Shown: piece after piece, positions 1-8,436 of the stretch
Layout of the letters: each line of letters starts with the position of its first letter
Position numbering within the stretch: position 1 is the first letter of the stretch
Origin: an uncultured Eubacterium sp.
Lineage (GTDB): Bacteria; Bacillota; Clostridia; Lachnospirales; Lachnospiraceae
Length of the DNA: 49,196 nt
Reading direction: 5' to 3'
Assembly (NCBI GenBank): GCA_947088865.1
Contig: CAMUHY010000021.1
Span: forward strand, 1 to 49,196
The notes under the pieces: generated by a model
Databases searched by the model: none
What the model saw: only the letters and a program-made list of their open reading frames with translations
What the model was told of the DNA's origin: nothing
Program-made: the position numbers and the translations under genes

Positions 1-71
1 GAACAAGGCTTTCATGTATGGTATAGTTAATATGCAGTTTTGATGGAACAATCAAGAAAAGCTAAGAGTAT

Positions 72-144
72 TCCTCGATAGCTCAGTCGGTAGAGCGCGC
101 GGCTGTTAACCGCGTTGTCGTAGGTTCGAGTCCTACTCGGGGAG
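72..144 (+). tRNA. tRNA-Asn (anticodon GTT)
   Basis: A complete cloverleaf can be folded. The acceptor strands TCCTCGA and TCGGGGA pair with one G-T wobble, the D stem is GCTC/GAGC, and the anticodon stem CGCGG/CCGCG is perfect with loop CTGTTAA (anticodon GTT). The T arm carries GGTTCGAGTCC and the discriminator base is G. CCA is not encoded. A hairpin with a T run follows directly. Its 3' 56 bases recur with one mismatch at 9052-9107, so this gene may be the target of an integrated element. Confidence 0.95.
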
Positions 145-154
145 TTGAGAAAAG

Positions 155-184
155 CCCGTAAACCTCAGCGTTTGCGGGTTTTTT
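155..184 (+). terminator. Terminator of tRNA-Asn
   Basis: A 9-bp stem (CCCGTAAAC with GTTTGCGGG, one wobble) is followed at once by six T residues. It lies 10 bases after the tRNA end. A diverged version of the same hairpin follows the partial tRNA copy near 9109. Confidence 0.8.
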
Positions 185-612
185 GCTGTCCAAAAATATT
201 TTGTGAAAATCAGAAAAAGGCAAATGCCAGAAAAAGGTAGGCAGGGAAATGTTAACCGGAAACAATTCAAACTTGTGCCGCGTGACAGGCCGCAGTGAGC
301 CGGACAGGAAAGGGTGTTCTATCAAAAAGGGATTTTTTTATTGAGTAATCAGATACACCAAATAGACGGTGGAAGGGTATCTCCTGGAAGCCGTTTTTTA
401 TTGCCTGAATCAGACAGAGTGAGCCAGGATGTTTGTGGACTATTCCGGATAGCTTTTTCCGGCAGAGATGGTATAGTGTTGTCCTGAAAAAAGGAAAAAC
501 CAACTATTAAAAGTCAAGCAGATAATTGAAAAAATCCAAAAGAAATTTTGTAGAAAAAAAGAGCATGACAATAAGGCTTGCTATCAGGCAAGCCGGCATG
601 GGCGAAAAGGAT
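185..612. other. Intergenic region without a recognised gene
   Basis: Reading frames here are short and resemble no family I know. A 7-bp hairpin (GGCTTGC with GCAAGCC, 575-594) lies just beyond the stop codon of the minus-strand transposase and may end its transcript, although the T-rich stretch on the minus strand follows only after about 13 bases. Part of this segment may be the 3' flank of the IS110 element, whose ends I cannot place. Confidence 0.4.
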
Positions 613-1824
613 TTACGCTTTTGGAACATAAGGCTGATTGCTTTTTAGAACTGCATAAATGATGTTACACATTTTTCTGGCAACAGCACCAACACATGTC
701 AAATGATGTTTGCCTTCCGCCTTCTTTTTCTGGTAATAGATACTTAATACAGGTTCTTTAAAGGAAGCAATCAAGGCAGACTGAAAAATGGCTTTCCGCA
801 GATAAGGGGATCCACGTTTGCTCATTACATTGTAGGTTGCTTCAAATTCACCGGATTGTGTGATAGTGGCATCAAGCCCTGCAAAAGCCACCAGTTTTCT
901 GGGGGTGTCAAATTTGGAGATATCACCAATCTTGCTAAGGATGGTCGCTCCTGTGACACTACCAATTCCAGTAATGGTAGTAATGGGGGATTCCAGCTTT
1001 CTCATGATACCAGAAATTTCCATTTCCGTTTCTTTTACCTGTTTTTCAATAAAAGAAATCTGTTCAATCAGTGTTTTGAGCTGGAATGTGAAGCTGTTTT
1101 TGGCAAAGGTAACGCCAAAAGAAGAGGATGTAGCAGCTTTCAACTGTTTCGCTTTCGCAGTGCCGACTTTCTGCCTGCTGAGCTTTGCAAGCAGTTCCGC
1201 CAGGGTTTCAGATGAAACTGATTCAAAATCAATCGGCGAAGAAAACTGAAGAAGGATTTCTTTTGAGGTCTTGCCAAAAATGTCGGAGAAGATGGACTGG
1301 TACTCAGGGAAGACCTGGTCTAGCACACAGACAACTTTGCGTTTTAAATCACTGATAGATTCTACCAGATAAGTGCGAAAGCGGGTTAGGGTATGAAGAG
1401 AAAACAAATCTTCGTGTGCAAGCCTGGTTTCCACGAACTGCCCATACCGAATGAGGTCAGCGATTAGGACGGAATCAATAATATCGTTTTTACGTTTGCG
1501 GATTTCTGTTCCCCTGCACCACCCGTCGGTCTGGATGGGGTTGATGACATGGAGAAGGAAACTTTTCTCAAAGAGGAAAAAGTAAACAGAAAGCCAGTAG
1601 TGTCCAGTAGCTTCCATACCGATTTCAAAATCAAAGGGGTTTAAGGAATAAGATGCGAGTTTGGAAAATAAGGCATTTCCCCCATCGGAAGTATTGGGAA
1701 AGGAAAAAGCTTTGAACACTACTTTTCCAGTATCGTCCATCATGGAAGCAACATGATTATTTTTACCAATGTCAATGCCAACATAAAAGCACCTCAGAAA
1801 AAAGATTTCAGATTGGGAGACCAC
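613..1824 (-). CDS. IS110-family transposase
   Basis: This 403-aa protein has the two-domain plan of IS110 transposases. The N-terminal RuvC-like DEDD domain starts with YVGIDIGKNNH (first Asp) and continues through GMEATGHYW and RKRKNDIIDSVLIADL. The C-terminal Transposase_20 domain has TITGIGSVTGATILSKIGDI, LVAFAGLD and SKRGSPYLRKAIF with the catalytic serine. The length is normal and no frame break is seen, so it may be active. The start used here is a GTG at 1824. Family knowledge: IS110 elements excise as circles and insert at sites chosen by a structured bridge RNA encoded in the element's non-coding end. For the IS110 group that end is upstream of the gene, here to the right of 1824, where a structured segment is present. 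Confidence 0.93.
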   Translation of the reverse strand: MVSQSEIFFLRCFYVGIDIGKNNHVASMMDDTGKVVFKAFSFPNTSDGGNALFSKLASYSLNPFDFEIGMEATGHYWLSVYFFLFEKSFLLHVINPIQTDGWCRGTEIRKRKNDIIDSVLIADLIRYGQFVETRLAHEDLFSLHTLTRFRTYLVESISDLKRKVVCVLDQVFPEYQSIFSDIFGKTSKEILLQFSSPIDFESVSSETLAELLAKLSRQKVGTAKAKQLKAATSSSFGVTFAKNSFTFQLKTLIEQISFIEKQVKETEMEISGIMRKLESPITTITGIGSVTGATILSKIGDISKFDTPRKLVAFAGLDATITQSGEFEATYNVMSKRGSPYLRKAIFQSALIASFKEPVLSIYYQKKKAEGKHHLTCVGAVARKMCNIIYAVLKSNQPYVPKA

Positions 1825-1827
1825 TCA

Positions 1828-1914
1828 TCTAATAAGCACCACTACCTTGTGCTAAATACGGAGAGAAGCCATACAGCAACCAACATCCAACTCATACGCG
1901 GAAAGCTTATTAGA
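1828..1914 (-). ncRNA. Structured region upstream of the IS110 gene, candidate bridge RNA
   Basis: A perfect 10-bp inverted repeat (TCTAATAAGC at 1828-1837, GCTTATTAGA at 1905-1914) closes an 87-base segment immediately 5' of the minus-strand transposase start. An internal hairpin AGCAC...GTGCT lies just inside the closing stem, and large internal loops remain. The segment sits where IS110-group bridge RNAs are encoded. The true RNA may extend further, toward about 2010, where the octamer TCTAATAA recurs. Target-binding and donor-binding loops cannot be assigned without knowing the element ends. An ordinary leader hairpin is the alternative. Confidence 0.35.
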
Positions 1915-2089
1915 GAGAGGGATCAGTCTTTCAAGTACGAGCAGAGTCGCTCAAGGAGGTGACGATCTTCCTCTCAATCTAATAAAACAATTATCTTCTA
2001 TCAGACTGGAAATGTAAAGAAGTAGGTCTAAGGGTTTATAGGTATCTTTCGAATAACCTAAATATATTATACAAGGAGGTTTAAGCAGT

Positions 2090-2314
2090 ATGCCACAGCA
2101 AGAGAGGATGCACAGTACGGCAAGGGAGAAACGGAACTGCTGGACGTGGGGAAACGGCCCCTACAGTTTCCTCGGCAAACTGCGGCGGGGGATATTGCTG
2201 AACAAGAAATACCTGGGCCGGAAGGTACGCCACAGCGCAGACGTGGAGTTTGCACCCAAGGGAAATGGCTACTGGAGGATATGTCGGACGGTCGATATGG
2301 TAGATTTTTCTTAA
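2090..2314 (+). CDS. Small hypothetical protein with strong RBS
   Basis: A 74-aa basic ORF preceded by an excellent ribosome binding site (AAGGAGG, about 9 bases before ATG) and closely followed by a hairpin-T-run terminator, so it looks like a self-contained transcription unit. The base composition is clearly more GC-rich than its flanks, suggesting foreign origin. The sequence is rich in Arg, Lys and aromatics (for example GKLRRGILLNKKYLGRKVRH). No signal peptide, membrane segment or motif that I recognise is present. It lies between the IS110 upstream region and the left end of the IS4 element. It could be a fragment of a mobile-element gene; a second frame (2146-2364) is also open but has no RBS. 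Confidence 0.4.
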   Translation: MPQQERMHSTAREKRNCWTWGNGPYSFLGKLRRGILLNKKYLGRKVRHSADVEFAPKGNGYWRICRTVDMVDFS

Positions 2315-2321
2315 AGGCCAG

Positions 2322-2357
2322 CCATGCACTTCTGTTTATGGAGTGCATGGTCTTTTT
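2322..2357 (+). terminator. Terminator after the small ORF
   Basis: A perfect 9-bp stem (CCATGCACT with AGTGCATGG) is followed by TCTTTTT. It lies 8 bases after the stop codon of the 74-aa ORF and supports that ORF being a real unit. Confidence 0.75.
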
Positions 2358-2375
2358 GGTTTAACAATCAATAAA

Positions 2376-2413
2376 ACCACCTGCTATGCACAACATCATA
2401 AACTTAAGTAAAA
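2376..2413 (+). repeat. Left inverted repeat of the IS4-type element
   Basis: It matches the reverse complement of 3906-3943 over 38 bases with four mismatches. The core AAACTTAAG / CTTAAGTTT is identical on both sides. Confidence 0.8.
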
Positions 2414-2463
2414 CCATTTATGTATAGGAAGATTGTTTTTATTATGTTAAAATAGAGACAGGG

Positions 2464-3797
2464 GTGCATATGAATAAACCATATATAAAAAGGGTTCAAA
2501 AATTTTCAAAACAATTATTTAGTCCAGAATTATCGAAATATGCTAGAATATCAAACAGTTATACTTTTACAAGAAATAGAAAAATGCCTTTAAAAGATAT
2601 TTTATTATGTTATCTTGTTAAAAAAGGATTAACTACTGTATTTGAACTTAGAAATCATTTTTAACAAAAAGAAACACCATTTATAAAAATGACAAAACAA
2701 GGTTATTTACAACAAAGAAAACGTCTAAACCCACAAGTTTTTCTTCATTTAAATAATCAATATTTATTAGATTTTTATCATTCTTCAGAACCTCATTTAT
2801 GGAATGGTTATTTATTGCTTGCTATTGACAGAAGCAAAGCAGAGGTACCCAATTCTAAAGAAAACAGAGAAGTTTTTGGTGTAAGTGCAAATTAATATTG
2901 AAAGCAATGTTGTGTGCGTGCATTAATAAGTGGTATGTATGACATATTGAATGGCTTTTACTTAAATATTCAAATTGTACCTATATTTATGAGTGAAAAT
3001 GAATTAGCAAAACAAAATTTAGGTTATTTGAAAGAATTAGGAATCAATCTGTTTTAGTGATATTGGATAGAGGATATCCATCATTAGAATTTATTGATTT
3101 TTTGGAAGCAAACGGAATAAATTATCTATTTCGTCTTTCATGTAATGATTATACAAAAAAATGTATATATATGACCTGTTCAGATGAACTTATATGTTTA
3201 AAACACACTTATGTAAGGCTTGAAAAAATACGTAAAAAACATCCACAACGATATGAACATATGAAAGAAAAGAAGGAAACATTCACAACAATGATAAAAA
3301 GGCAGCTACCATCTGGACAAGAATGGATATTCATTACAAATCTTCCTAATACTTTTACATCACAACAAATACAAAATTTGTATTATCAAAGATGGGAAAT
3401 AGAAAAGAAATACCACACTTTGAAAAATAAAATGAAACTAGAAAGTATGACAGGAAAATCATCAATATATGTATATCAAGATTTTTATGCACAAATATTG
3501 GTTTATAACATGATGCAAGATATTCGCAGAAATGCTGATTATGAAGTACAACAAAAAAGATATCAAAAAGGAAATAAATATTGTATACATACCAATGAGA
3601 ATATAGCAATTGGACTATTTAAGGAAGGTATGATAAAAATTATAATAGAAGAAAATCCTATAAAAAAGAAATTTCTTCTTTTAAAACTACAAACTGAGAT
3701 GGAAGAACATATCCTGCCTAAAAAAAAATTACCAGGACATAAACGCAAAAAAAATATATCAAATAAGTATAAAAATAATCAAAAAAATAGTTTTTAA
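2464..3797 (+). pseudogene. IS4-family transposase, broken by stops and a frameshift
   Basis: Three pieces of one transposase are visible: 2464-2664, 2689-2895 and 3057-3797. The first two are in the same frame separated by an in-frame TAA at 2662; between the second and third the frame changes. The order of motifs is right for a DDE_Tnp_1 enzyme: first Asp in LLAIDRSK, second Asp in VILDRGYPS, then YYQRWEIEKKYHTLK, which fits the IS4 signature Y-(2)-R-(3)-E-(6)-K exactly. The C-terminal tail is very Lys-rich. The intact parent would be about 440 aa. Stops rather than large deletions suggest recent inactivation or slow decay in an AT-rich genome. Confidence 0.85.
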
Positions 3798-3799
3798 AA

Positions 3800-3835
3800 A
3801 GCGCAAATTTTTTATTGGACAAATTTGCGCTTTTT
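3800..3835 (+). terminator. Terminator at the 3' end of the IS4 transposase
   Basis: A perfect 10-bp stem (GCGCAAATTT with AAATTTGCGC) is followed by six T residues, starting 2 bases after the transposase stop codon. Confidence 0.8.
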
Positions 3836-3905
3836 TGTAAAAACATTTATAAAAAGATGGAATCTAGTCTTTAAGAATTACAAAGATTCCTGATTATATT
3901 ATTAA

Positions 3906-3943
3906 TTTTGCTTAAGTTTATGATGTTGAGCTTAGCTGGTGGT
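3906..3943 (-). repeat. Right inverted repeat of the IS4-type element
   Basis: Reverse-complement partner of 2376-2413, 38 bases with four mismatches. It marks the right end of the element about 100 bases after the transposase. Confidence 0.8.
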
Positions 3944-4274
3944 CATGATTGTTGGGATTAGAAGTATATAGCTGTTTAACAGGAAACAGTGGCCGGCCGG
4001 TTCTAAAGATTGGAGGGATGGGCATGTAAGTGAGGGAGATAATGGAGAAGGCAATGCGGGAGAAGATAAGTGCCTTAAGATGAACTTATAAGGAAAAGAG
4101 CAGGCGTATAATTATGCTGAATGGATAACAGGAGATTAACCGGGAAAATACTAAAGAAAATAAAAAATGCAGATTAATCGGTATAACTGCTTTTTAATGC
4201 GAATATTGCAATAGTAAATGATATATGTTAAAATTATGTAGTAGCTATGAGTTAACGATCATGATTAAATTTTT
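3944..4274. other. Intergenic region, possible coding relic
   Basis: No intact gene. From about 4042 a short frame can be read with a stop at two places (MEKAMREKISALR, then TYKEKSRRIIMLNG), which looks protein-like but matches no family I can name. The last 100 bases are AT-rich and should hold the promoter of the downstream cassette; no good -35/-10 pair stands out. Confidence 0.3.
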
Positions 4275-4307
4275 GTGATAAAAACACATAAGAGGGGGAT
4301 GATAAAC

Positions 4308-5903
4308 TTGAAAACTAAGATGCACGAGTTCTTTGTGTCATATATAAAAGAATCGGGAAGTATATTTGATATAATGGCGGTGGCGTATAAAATGATTTGT
4401 CCATTTGAGCCTATAGTATCAATTGCACAGGATTCGGAACTTACAAATATTATAATGTATTTTTTTGAACAGAGTAATAGGATTCGGAGTCTAGCAGAAG
4501 TTAAACATAAATTAATTGAATGGTTTGGTAGGCATGAAAACGATAATATTAGTGATATGAAGAAGAAACTGTTTTTTCTTGTCAGGCTGATAGATAATAA
4601 ATGTGTGAAAGCCGCAATATCATCTCTTCCTGATTCATATATCCAGTATTTTTCGTTAAATCAGTTATTTCAAAACGAGATAATAATTGTGCCTCGTTTA
4701 AAAAGCAATGTTATGGAAATGCTGTCAGATGCTATAGCAAAGGAAGAAGGACACGGATTTTATGGTCGAAACTACTCTGCAACGGCAGATATTTCAGGAT
4801 ATTTGCATAATTTTATTATTTATAGGAAAAGTCTGATTAAGCCTAGAATAAACATTAGTAATTACCATGATGAAATAAAGAAAGAATTTGAGCAAAAAAA
4901 TTATAAATTAAAAGTAGGTGTTTTCCCCCTATCGAATATAAATTTGCGATGTTTGTTTTCAATAAAAGAAGATATCGTGGATAGAGAAGGGATATTTTGT
5001 GTTGAAGATCCCGAAACTATTCAGGAACAGAAGCTTCTTGAACGATGCATAGAGGCATTAAAGATTTGTAGAAAACATGGGGTAGATATCGCTGTGTTTC
5101 CGGAAATGCTTTTTTCAAAGAAGATGCAGGAAACTATCATTGAGTTTGTGAAAGAAAATGAGGGGGATGAGAACAGATTTCCATGGTTTATGTGGCTTGG
5201 AACAATATGGGCTGAAAGAGAAAATAAGTGTATGGTGATTGATCAGTATGGCAAAGTAGTATTCGAACAAAAAAAGTTTGTTCCCTACAAATATAAAAGA
5301 AAAGGTGTACGGAACATTGACGAAAAAGCTTCGTGTAAGGGAGAGTTGCAGGGCAGTGTGCCAGAAGGAACAGATGCGGAAGATATTTTGACGATTAGGG
5401 AAGATCTGTCGCATGAAGAGGACTGGGTTGTCAATTATCTTGATATACCCTACTTGTTCAGAATTGTAACTGCCATTTGCCGTGATATTTCTAATGACTT
5501 ATTAAAGGATTCAATCAAACAGTTCTATACAGATATGATGGTTATTCCTGCTTTTTCTGAATCTAACCGTTTAACAAATAGGAATATTGACGCTTTGGCA
5601 CTGGAACGCATAATTGTTGTTGCGTGTAATGCCTGTTCAGCACTTTGTGGAAATTCTCGGAAGAAGTTTGAAGTGACAAAAGAAATGCTGGGGACGGTGC
5701 ATCCATTCTGTTATTTATGTATGCCGGCAAAACAGGAGCAGGATAATCTAGCGGATTATCATCAAGTTAAATATACTGAAGCATGCTTAAACTGTGAGAA
5801 CTATTGTAGTGGATATCTCTGGGAAATATCGTTTTCAGAGTGCATCAAAAAAAATGACAGTTATCTTGCTTCAGTAGTTGATTTAAATTGTGATCCACTG
5901 TGA
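4308..5903 (+). CDS. Nitrilase-superfamily (carbon-nitrogen hydrolase-like) protein with N-terminal helical domain
   Basis: About 530 aa. Residues 1 to about 200 form a mostly helical, unrecognised domain. From VGVFPLSNINLRC onward the protein reads as a nitrilase fold with a plausible Glu-Lys-Cys triad: Glu in DIAVFPEMLF, Lys in KKFVPYK and Cys in TAICRDI. Nitrilase-fold enzymes cleave or form C-N bonds in amides and nitriles. The C-terminus is Cys-rich (CYLC, then CLNCENYC), which could bind metal. The start chosen is TTG at 4308, 10 bases after AGAGGGGG; ATG at 4299 (too close to that site) or 4320 are alternatives. It is followed by a winged-helix regulator and a radical SAM enzyme on the same strand, suggesting one function. 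The substrate is unknown. The nitrilase call is fairly sure; the role is not. Confidence 0.75.
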   Translation: MKTKMHEFFVSYIKESGSIFDIMAVAYKMICPFEPIVSIAQDSELTNIIMYFFEQSNRIRSLAEVKHKLIEWFGRHENDNISDMKKKLFFLVRLIDNKCVKAAISSLPDSYIQYFSLNQLFQNEIIIVPRLKSNVMEMLSDAIAKEEGHGFYGRNYSATADISGYLHNFIIYRKSLIKPRINISNYHDEIKKEFEQKNYKLKVGVFPLSNINLRCLFSIKEDIVDREGIFCVEDPETIQEQKLLERCIEALKICRKHGVDIAVFPEMLFSKKMQETIIEFVKENEGDENRFPWFMWLGTIWAERENKCMVIDQYGKVVFEQKKFVPYKYKRKGVRNIDEKASCKGELQGSVPEGTDAEDILTIREDLSHEEDWVVNYLDIPYLFRIVTAICRDISNDLLKDSIKQFYTDMMVIPAFSESNRLTNRNIDALALERIIVVACNACSALCGNSRKKFEVTKEMLGTVHPFCYLCMPAKQEQDNLADYHQVKYTEACLNCENYCSGYLWEISFSECIKKNDSYLASVVDLNCDPL

Positions 5904-6017
5904 GATGTGCAGTATACATGGAAAGGCTTGTCTTTTTCGTAAAGTTGTGATATTATTAGGACACTAAAGATGAACTGTAAATAAACAGTTGCTTATGGAA
6001 AGGAAGAAGGAGAAGCG

Positions 6018-7289
6018 ATGAGCAAGGAGATAATGGTAAGAGAAAATCTGAGGGAAAAAGGAGGCATATCGTTTATAGAGGAAGTGCTTTCTACGGATTT
6101 AAGTGACAATACGGAACTTGAGAATCGCTGGAGATATAAGTTTGATACAATTTTTGCCAGTCTGGCAGATGTGGTGGTTCACTTCTCTATTTCTCAAGTG
6201 AAGAATGAAGAGACAGCACAGATGCAGTCACGCATACGCAGAATTTTTCGAAAAACGGAATATATTGATGAAATTAAACATGATAATGCTCTTCAAAAGG
6301 CTTTTTTGCTTGGGTATTGCCATGGAGTTGATAAGATAATGGATTCTGTTGAAACGGAGGTTTCCTATCAACAAAATGATTCGTTAAGTGCTGCTGTATC
6401 TAGTTATAAATATGTTGAACCATCTTTGAGAATTATGGAGGATGCAATAGAAATCAGTCATAAGGATTTGGCACAACAATTGAATATCAGTGGGTCTGCT
6501 CTATCAAATTTTATGAATAAAGTCTATAAGTATCATCTTTTTAACACCATACGGGTGGGCAAAAATAAATATTATTCTCTGGCACATCCAAATGGAGAAG
6601 CAGCCTTAAAGATTATAAAAGACAATAACAATCTTTCTACAAATAGTTACACTGATTTTTTGTTGCTCTTAATGGATTCTTTGATAAAAATAAGTATTTG
6701 CGATGAACTGGAGCAGGATTATGTGTTGAAAAAATGTGAGACGATGCTTCGGCAGTATACTACAAGACCAAACTTATGCATTGAAAAATTATCAGAACTA
6801 GCTCTCATTTCAAAATCAATGAGAGTATATCGTAATGCTTTGATGATTTTTGAAAGAAATGTAAAAAACAATGTTACGGTTTTTACCAAGGATATTACAA
6901 GCGAGCAGTCATTTGGTGAAGTTATTGTTGCAAATTTGAAGAAGAACATTAAATATTTATGGTTTATTACGGAGACAGATGAATTTGATACAGAGGAGAA
7001 AGTGCAGAATTACTTTGCCGAACAATTTTTGAGAATTTGTAAGCAAAATAATAGAGAAAAGTTCATGCGTAATATATATTGCTATATTATTCCAAAAGAA
7101 AGAACAGATTTTTTATTTGAAGACATTTTTGATGCAGTGATCTATGATGGAAACGCAGGGTTTAGCTGTAAAGATGTCACAATATCTGAGGTAACGCCCT
7201 ATATTGAAATGCAGCAGAGTATTCTTGAAAGATTTAAGCAATATGCAGTAGAGCAGAGTACCTGTCTCAATACTCTGGCGACATGGTGA
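6018..7289 (+). CDS. Winged-helix regulator-like protein of the island cassette
   Basis: This 423-aa soluble protein has an ATG 6 bases after a GGAAGAAGGAG-type RBS. Residues 1 to about 125 are helical and unrecognised. Residues about 140-195 resemble a winged helix-turn-helix: EISHKDLAQQLNISGSALSN, then a basic wing region RVGKNKYYSLAHPNG. The C-terminal part (about 285-410) includes a segment NLKKNIKYLWFITETDEFD, similar in style to sensor or PLD-like regions I have seen attached to regulators, but I cannot assign it. It lies 114 bases after the nitrilase-like gene and 61 bases before the radical SAM gene. A role in sensing and controlling the cassette is an inference. Confidence 0.6.
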   Translation: MSKEIMVRENLREKGGISFIEEVLSTDLSDNTELENRWRYKFDTIFASLADVVVHFSISQVKNEETAQMQSRIRRIFRKTEYIDEIKHDNALQKAFLLGYCHGVDKIMDSVETEVSYQQNDSLSAAVSSYKYVEPSLRIMEDAIEISHKDLAQQLNISGSALSNFMNKVYKYHLFNTIRVGKNKYYSLAHPNGEAALKIIKDNNNLSTNSYTDFLLLLMDSLIKISICDELEQDYVLKKCETMLRQYTTRPNLCIEKLSELALISKSMRVYRNALMIFERNVKNNVTVFTKDITSEQSFGEVIVANLKKNIKYLWFITETDEFDTEEKVQNYFAEQFLRICKQNNREKFMRNIYCYIIPKERTDFLFEDIFDAVIYDGNAGFSCKDVTISEVTPYIEMQQSILERFKQYAVEQSTCLNTLATW

Positions 7290-7350
7290 AGGTTGAAATA
7301 TTGGTTTTTAGAGGACATTTTCAGATAAATGTCTAGTTTGGAGAATAATT

Positions 7351-8436
7351 TTGAGCCATAGCAAAAAAGAAATGATATCATTTTATCTTACGACCAGATG
7401 CAACTTGGATTGTATATATTGTTATACCAATAAAAATGCTAATACTCATGCACATCAAACGTTAGATTATGAATTTGCCAAAGCCGGAATTGACGATTAT
7501 TATCAAACTGGATTTGCGCATCATGTGCGTTTTTTTGGTGCGGGAGAACCCACTGTTGAAACGGTTTTGATGCAGAAAATCCTGAGTTATGCCAAAGGCA
7601 AGGATTTAAATACTACATCCGAGATCCAAACAAATGGATGTTTTAATAAAAGCGCCAGATTATGGCTTGCTGAAAATATAGATATTATATGGATTTCCAG
7701 TGATGGTTTGCCAAGTGTGCAGGATCATTACAGACCTTTGGCAGGCGGAGGGCAATCTTCTGGTATTTTAGAAGAAAACATAAGATATCTGGTTCATAAT
7801 GCAAGAGGAATGACAGGCATTAGAACTACTATTACAAATCACAATGTTTGCAGTCAGATCGATATGATAAAATATTTTGCAGATCTGGGAATCAGAAATT
7901 TCTGGGTAGACCCTATTTTTGCAGGAATCGGAAACGAGAGTCCTTATGAAAGATTAGATATGGAACTGTTTACTGAAGAGTTTATTCAGGCAGTTAGATA
8001 TGCATATCAAAACGGGATAACCTATGGTAGCATTTTGACATGCAATTTTGACGAACCCGGCGAATATGCCTGCCGGGCATGTCTGCCGGTTCCGCATTTG
8101 ACCACTGATGGGTATGTTTCTGCTTGTGATATGGCTCTTTTTGGAAATGACGCAGATCATATGAATGTTTTTATTTATGGAAAGTGGGATCAAAAGACCA
8201 GAAAAATCCAATACTTTCAGGATAAGATTAAAATTCTTCAATCCAGAAAACTTTCTCAAATGCCACATTGCAGAGACTGTAGCGCAGGTGAATACTGTAG
8301 AGGGTATTGCCTAGGTGAGGTAGTGAATGAAACTAAAGATCTATTTGGCTGTAAGAGTCAGATTTGTGGGCCTACAAGAAGATTGCTGAAGGAACTCTCA
8401 ATGGAAGAAAAAAAGTACAAATATTCTCATCCCTAA
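7351..8436 (+). CDS. Radical SAM protein with SPASM-like C-terminal cysteine domain
   Basis: A 361-aa protein. Near the N-terminus is the radical SAM cluster motif CNLDCIYC (CxxxCxxC), followed by FFGAGEPTVE, the GGEP-like SAM-binding segment, and QTNG. The C-terminal third is Cys-rich, with CRACLPVPHLTTDGYVSACDM and then HCRDCSAGEYCRGYC...C, matching the auxiliary Fe-S cluster domain of SPASM/twitch enzymes. Such enzymes modify peptides, other enzymes or small molecules by radical chemistry. The start is TTG at 7351 with GGAG upstream; the second Met (MISFYLTTRC) is an alternative. No obvious small precursor peptide gene is adjacent. It is the last gene of the nitrilase / winged-helix / radical SAM cassette. 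Confidence 0.88.
   Translation: MSHSKKEMISFYLTTRCNLDCIYCYTNKNANTHAHQTLDYEFAKAGIDDYYQTGFAHHVRFFGAGEPTVETVLMQKILSYAKGKDLNTTSEIQTNGCFNKSARLWLAENIDIIWISSDGLPSVQDHYRPLAGGGQSSGILEENIRYLVHNARGMTGIRTTITNHNVCSQIDMIKYFADLGIRNFWVDPIFAGIGNESPYERLDMELFTEEFIQAVRYAYQNGITYGSILTCNFDEPGEYACRACLPVPHLTTDGYVSACDMALFGNDADHMNVFIYGKWDQKTRKIQYFQDKIKILQSRKLSQMPHCRDCSAGEYCRGYCLGEVVNETKDLFGCKSQICGPTRRLLKELSMEEKKYKYSHP

Larger units (their letters stand above)
2376..3943 (+). mobile_element. Degenerate IS4-family insertion sequence
   Basis: About 1.57 kb bounded by 38-bp imperfect inverted repeats (2376-2413 and 3906-3943, four mismatches). It encloses a broken transposase with the IS4-type YREK signature and ends with a terminator hairpin. 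No clear target-site duplication is visible. An 8-bp outer pair (AACAATCA at 2363-2370, TGATTGTT at 3947-3954) may mean the true ends lie slightly outside. The transposase reading frame is interrupted, so the copy cannot move by itself. Confidence 0.75.

Noticed and set aside
83-325. Minus-strand ORF containing RVGLEPTTTRLTAARS
   Set aside because: It is the antisense of the tRNA-Asn gene; this peptide pattern is a well-known false ORF over tRNA genes.
856-1249. Two plus-strand ORFs of 119 and 129 aa
   Set aside because: They are shadows of the IS110 transposase on the other strand; no RBS and no family resemblance.
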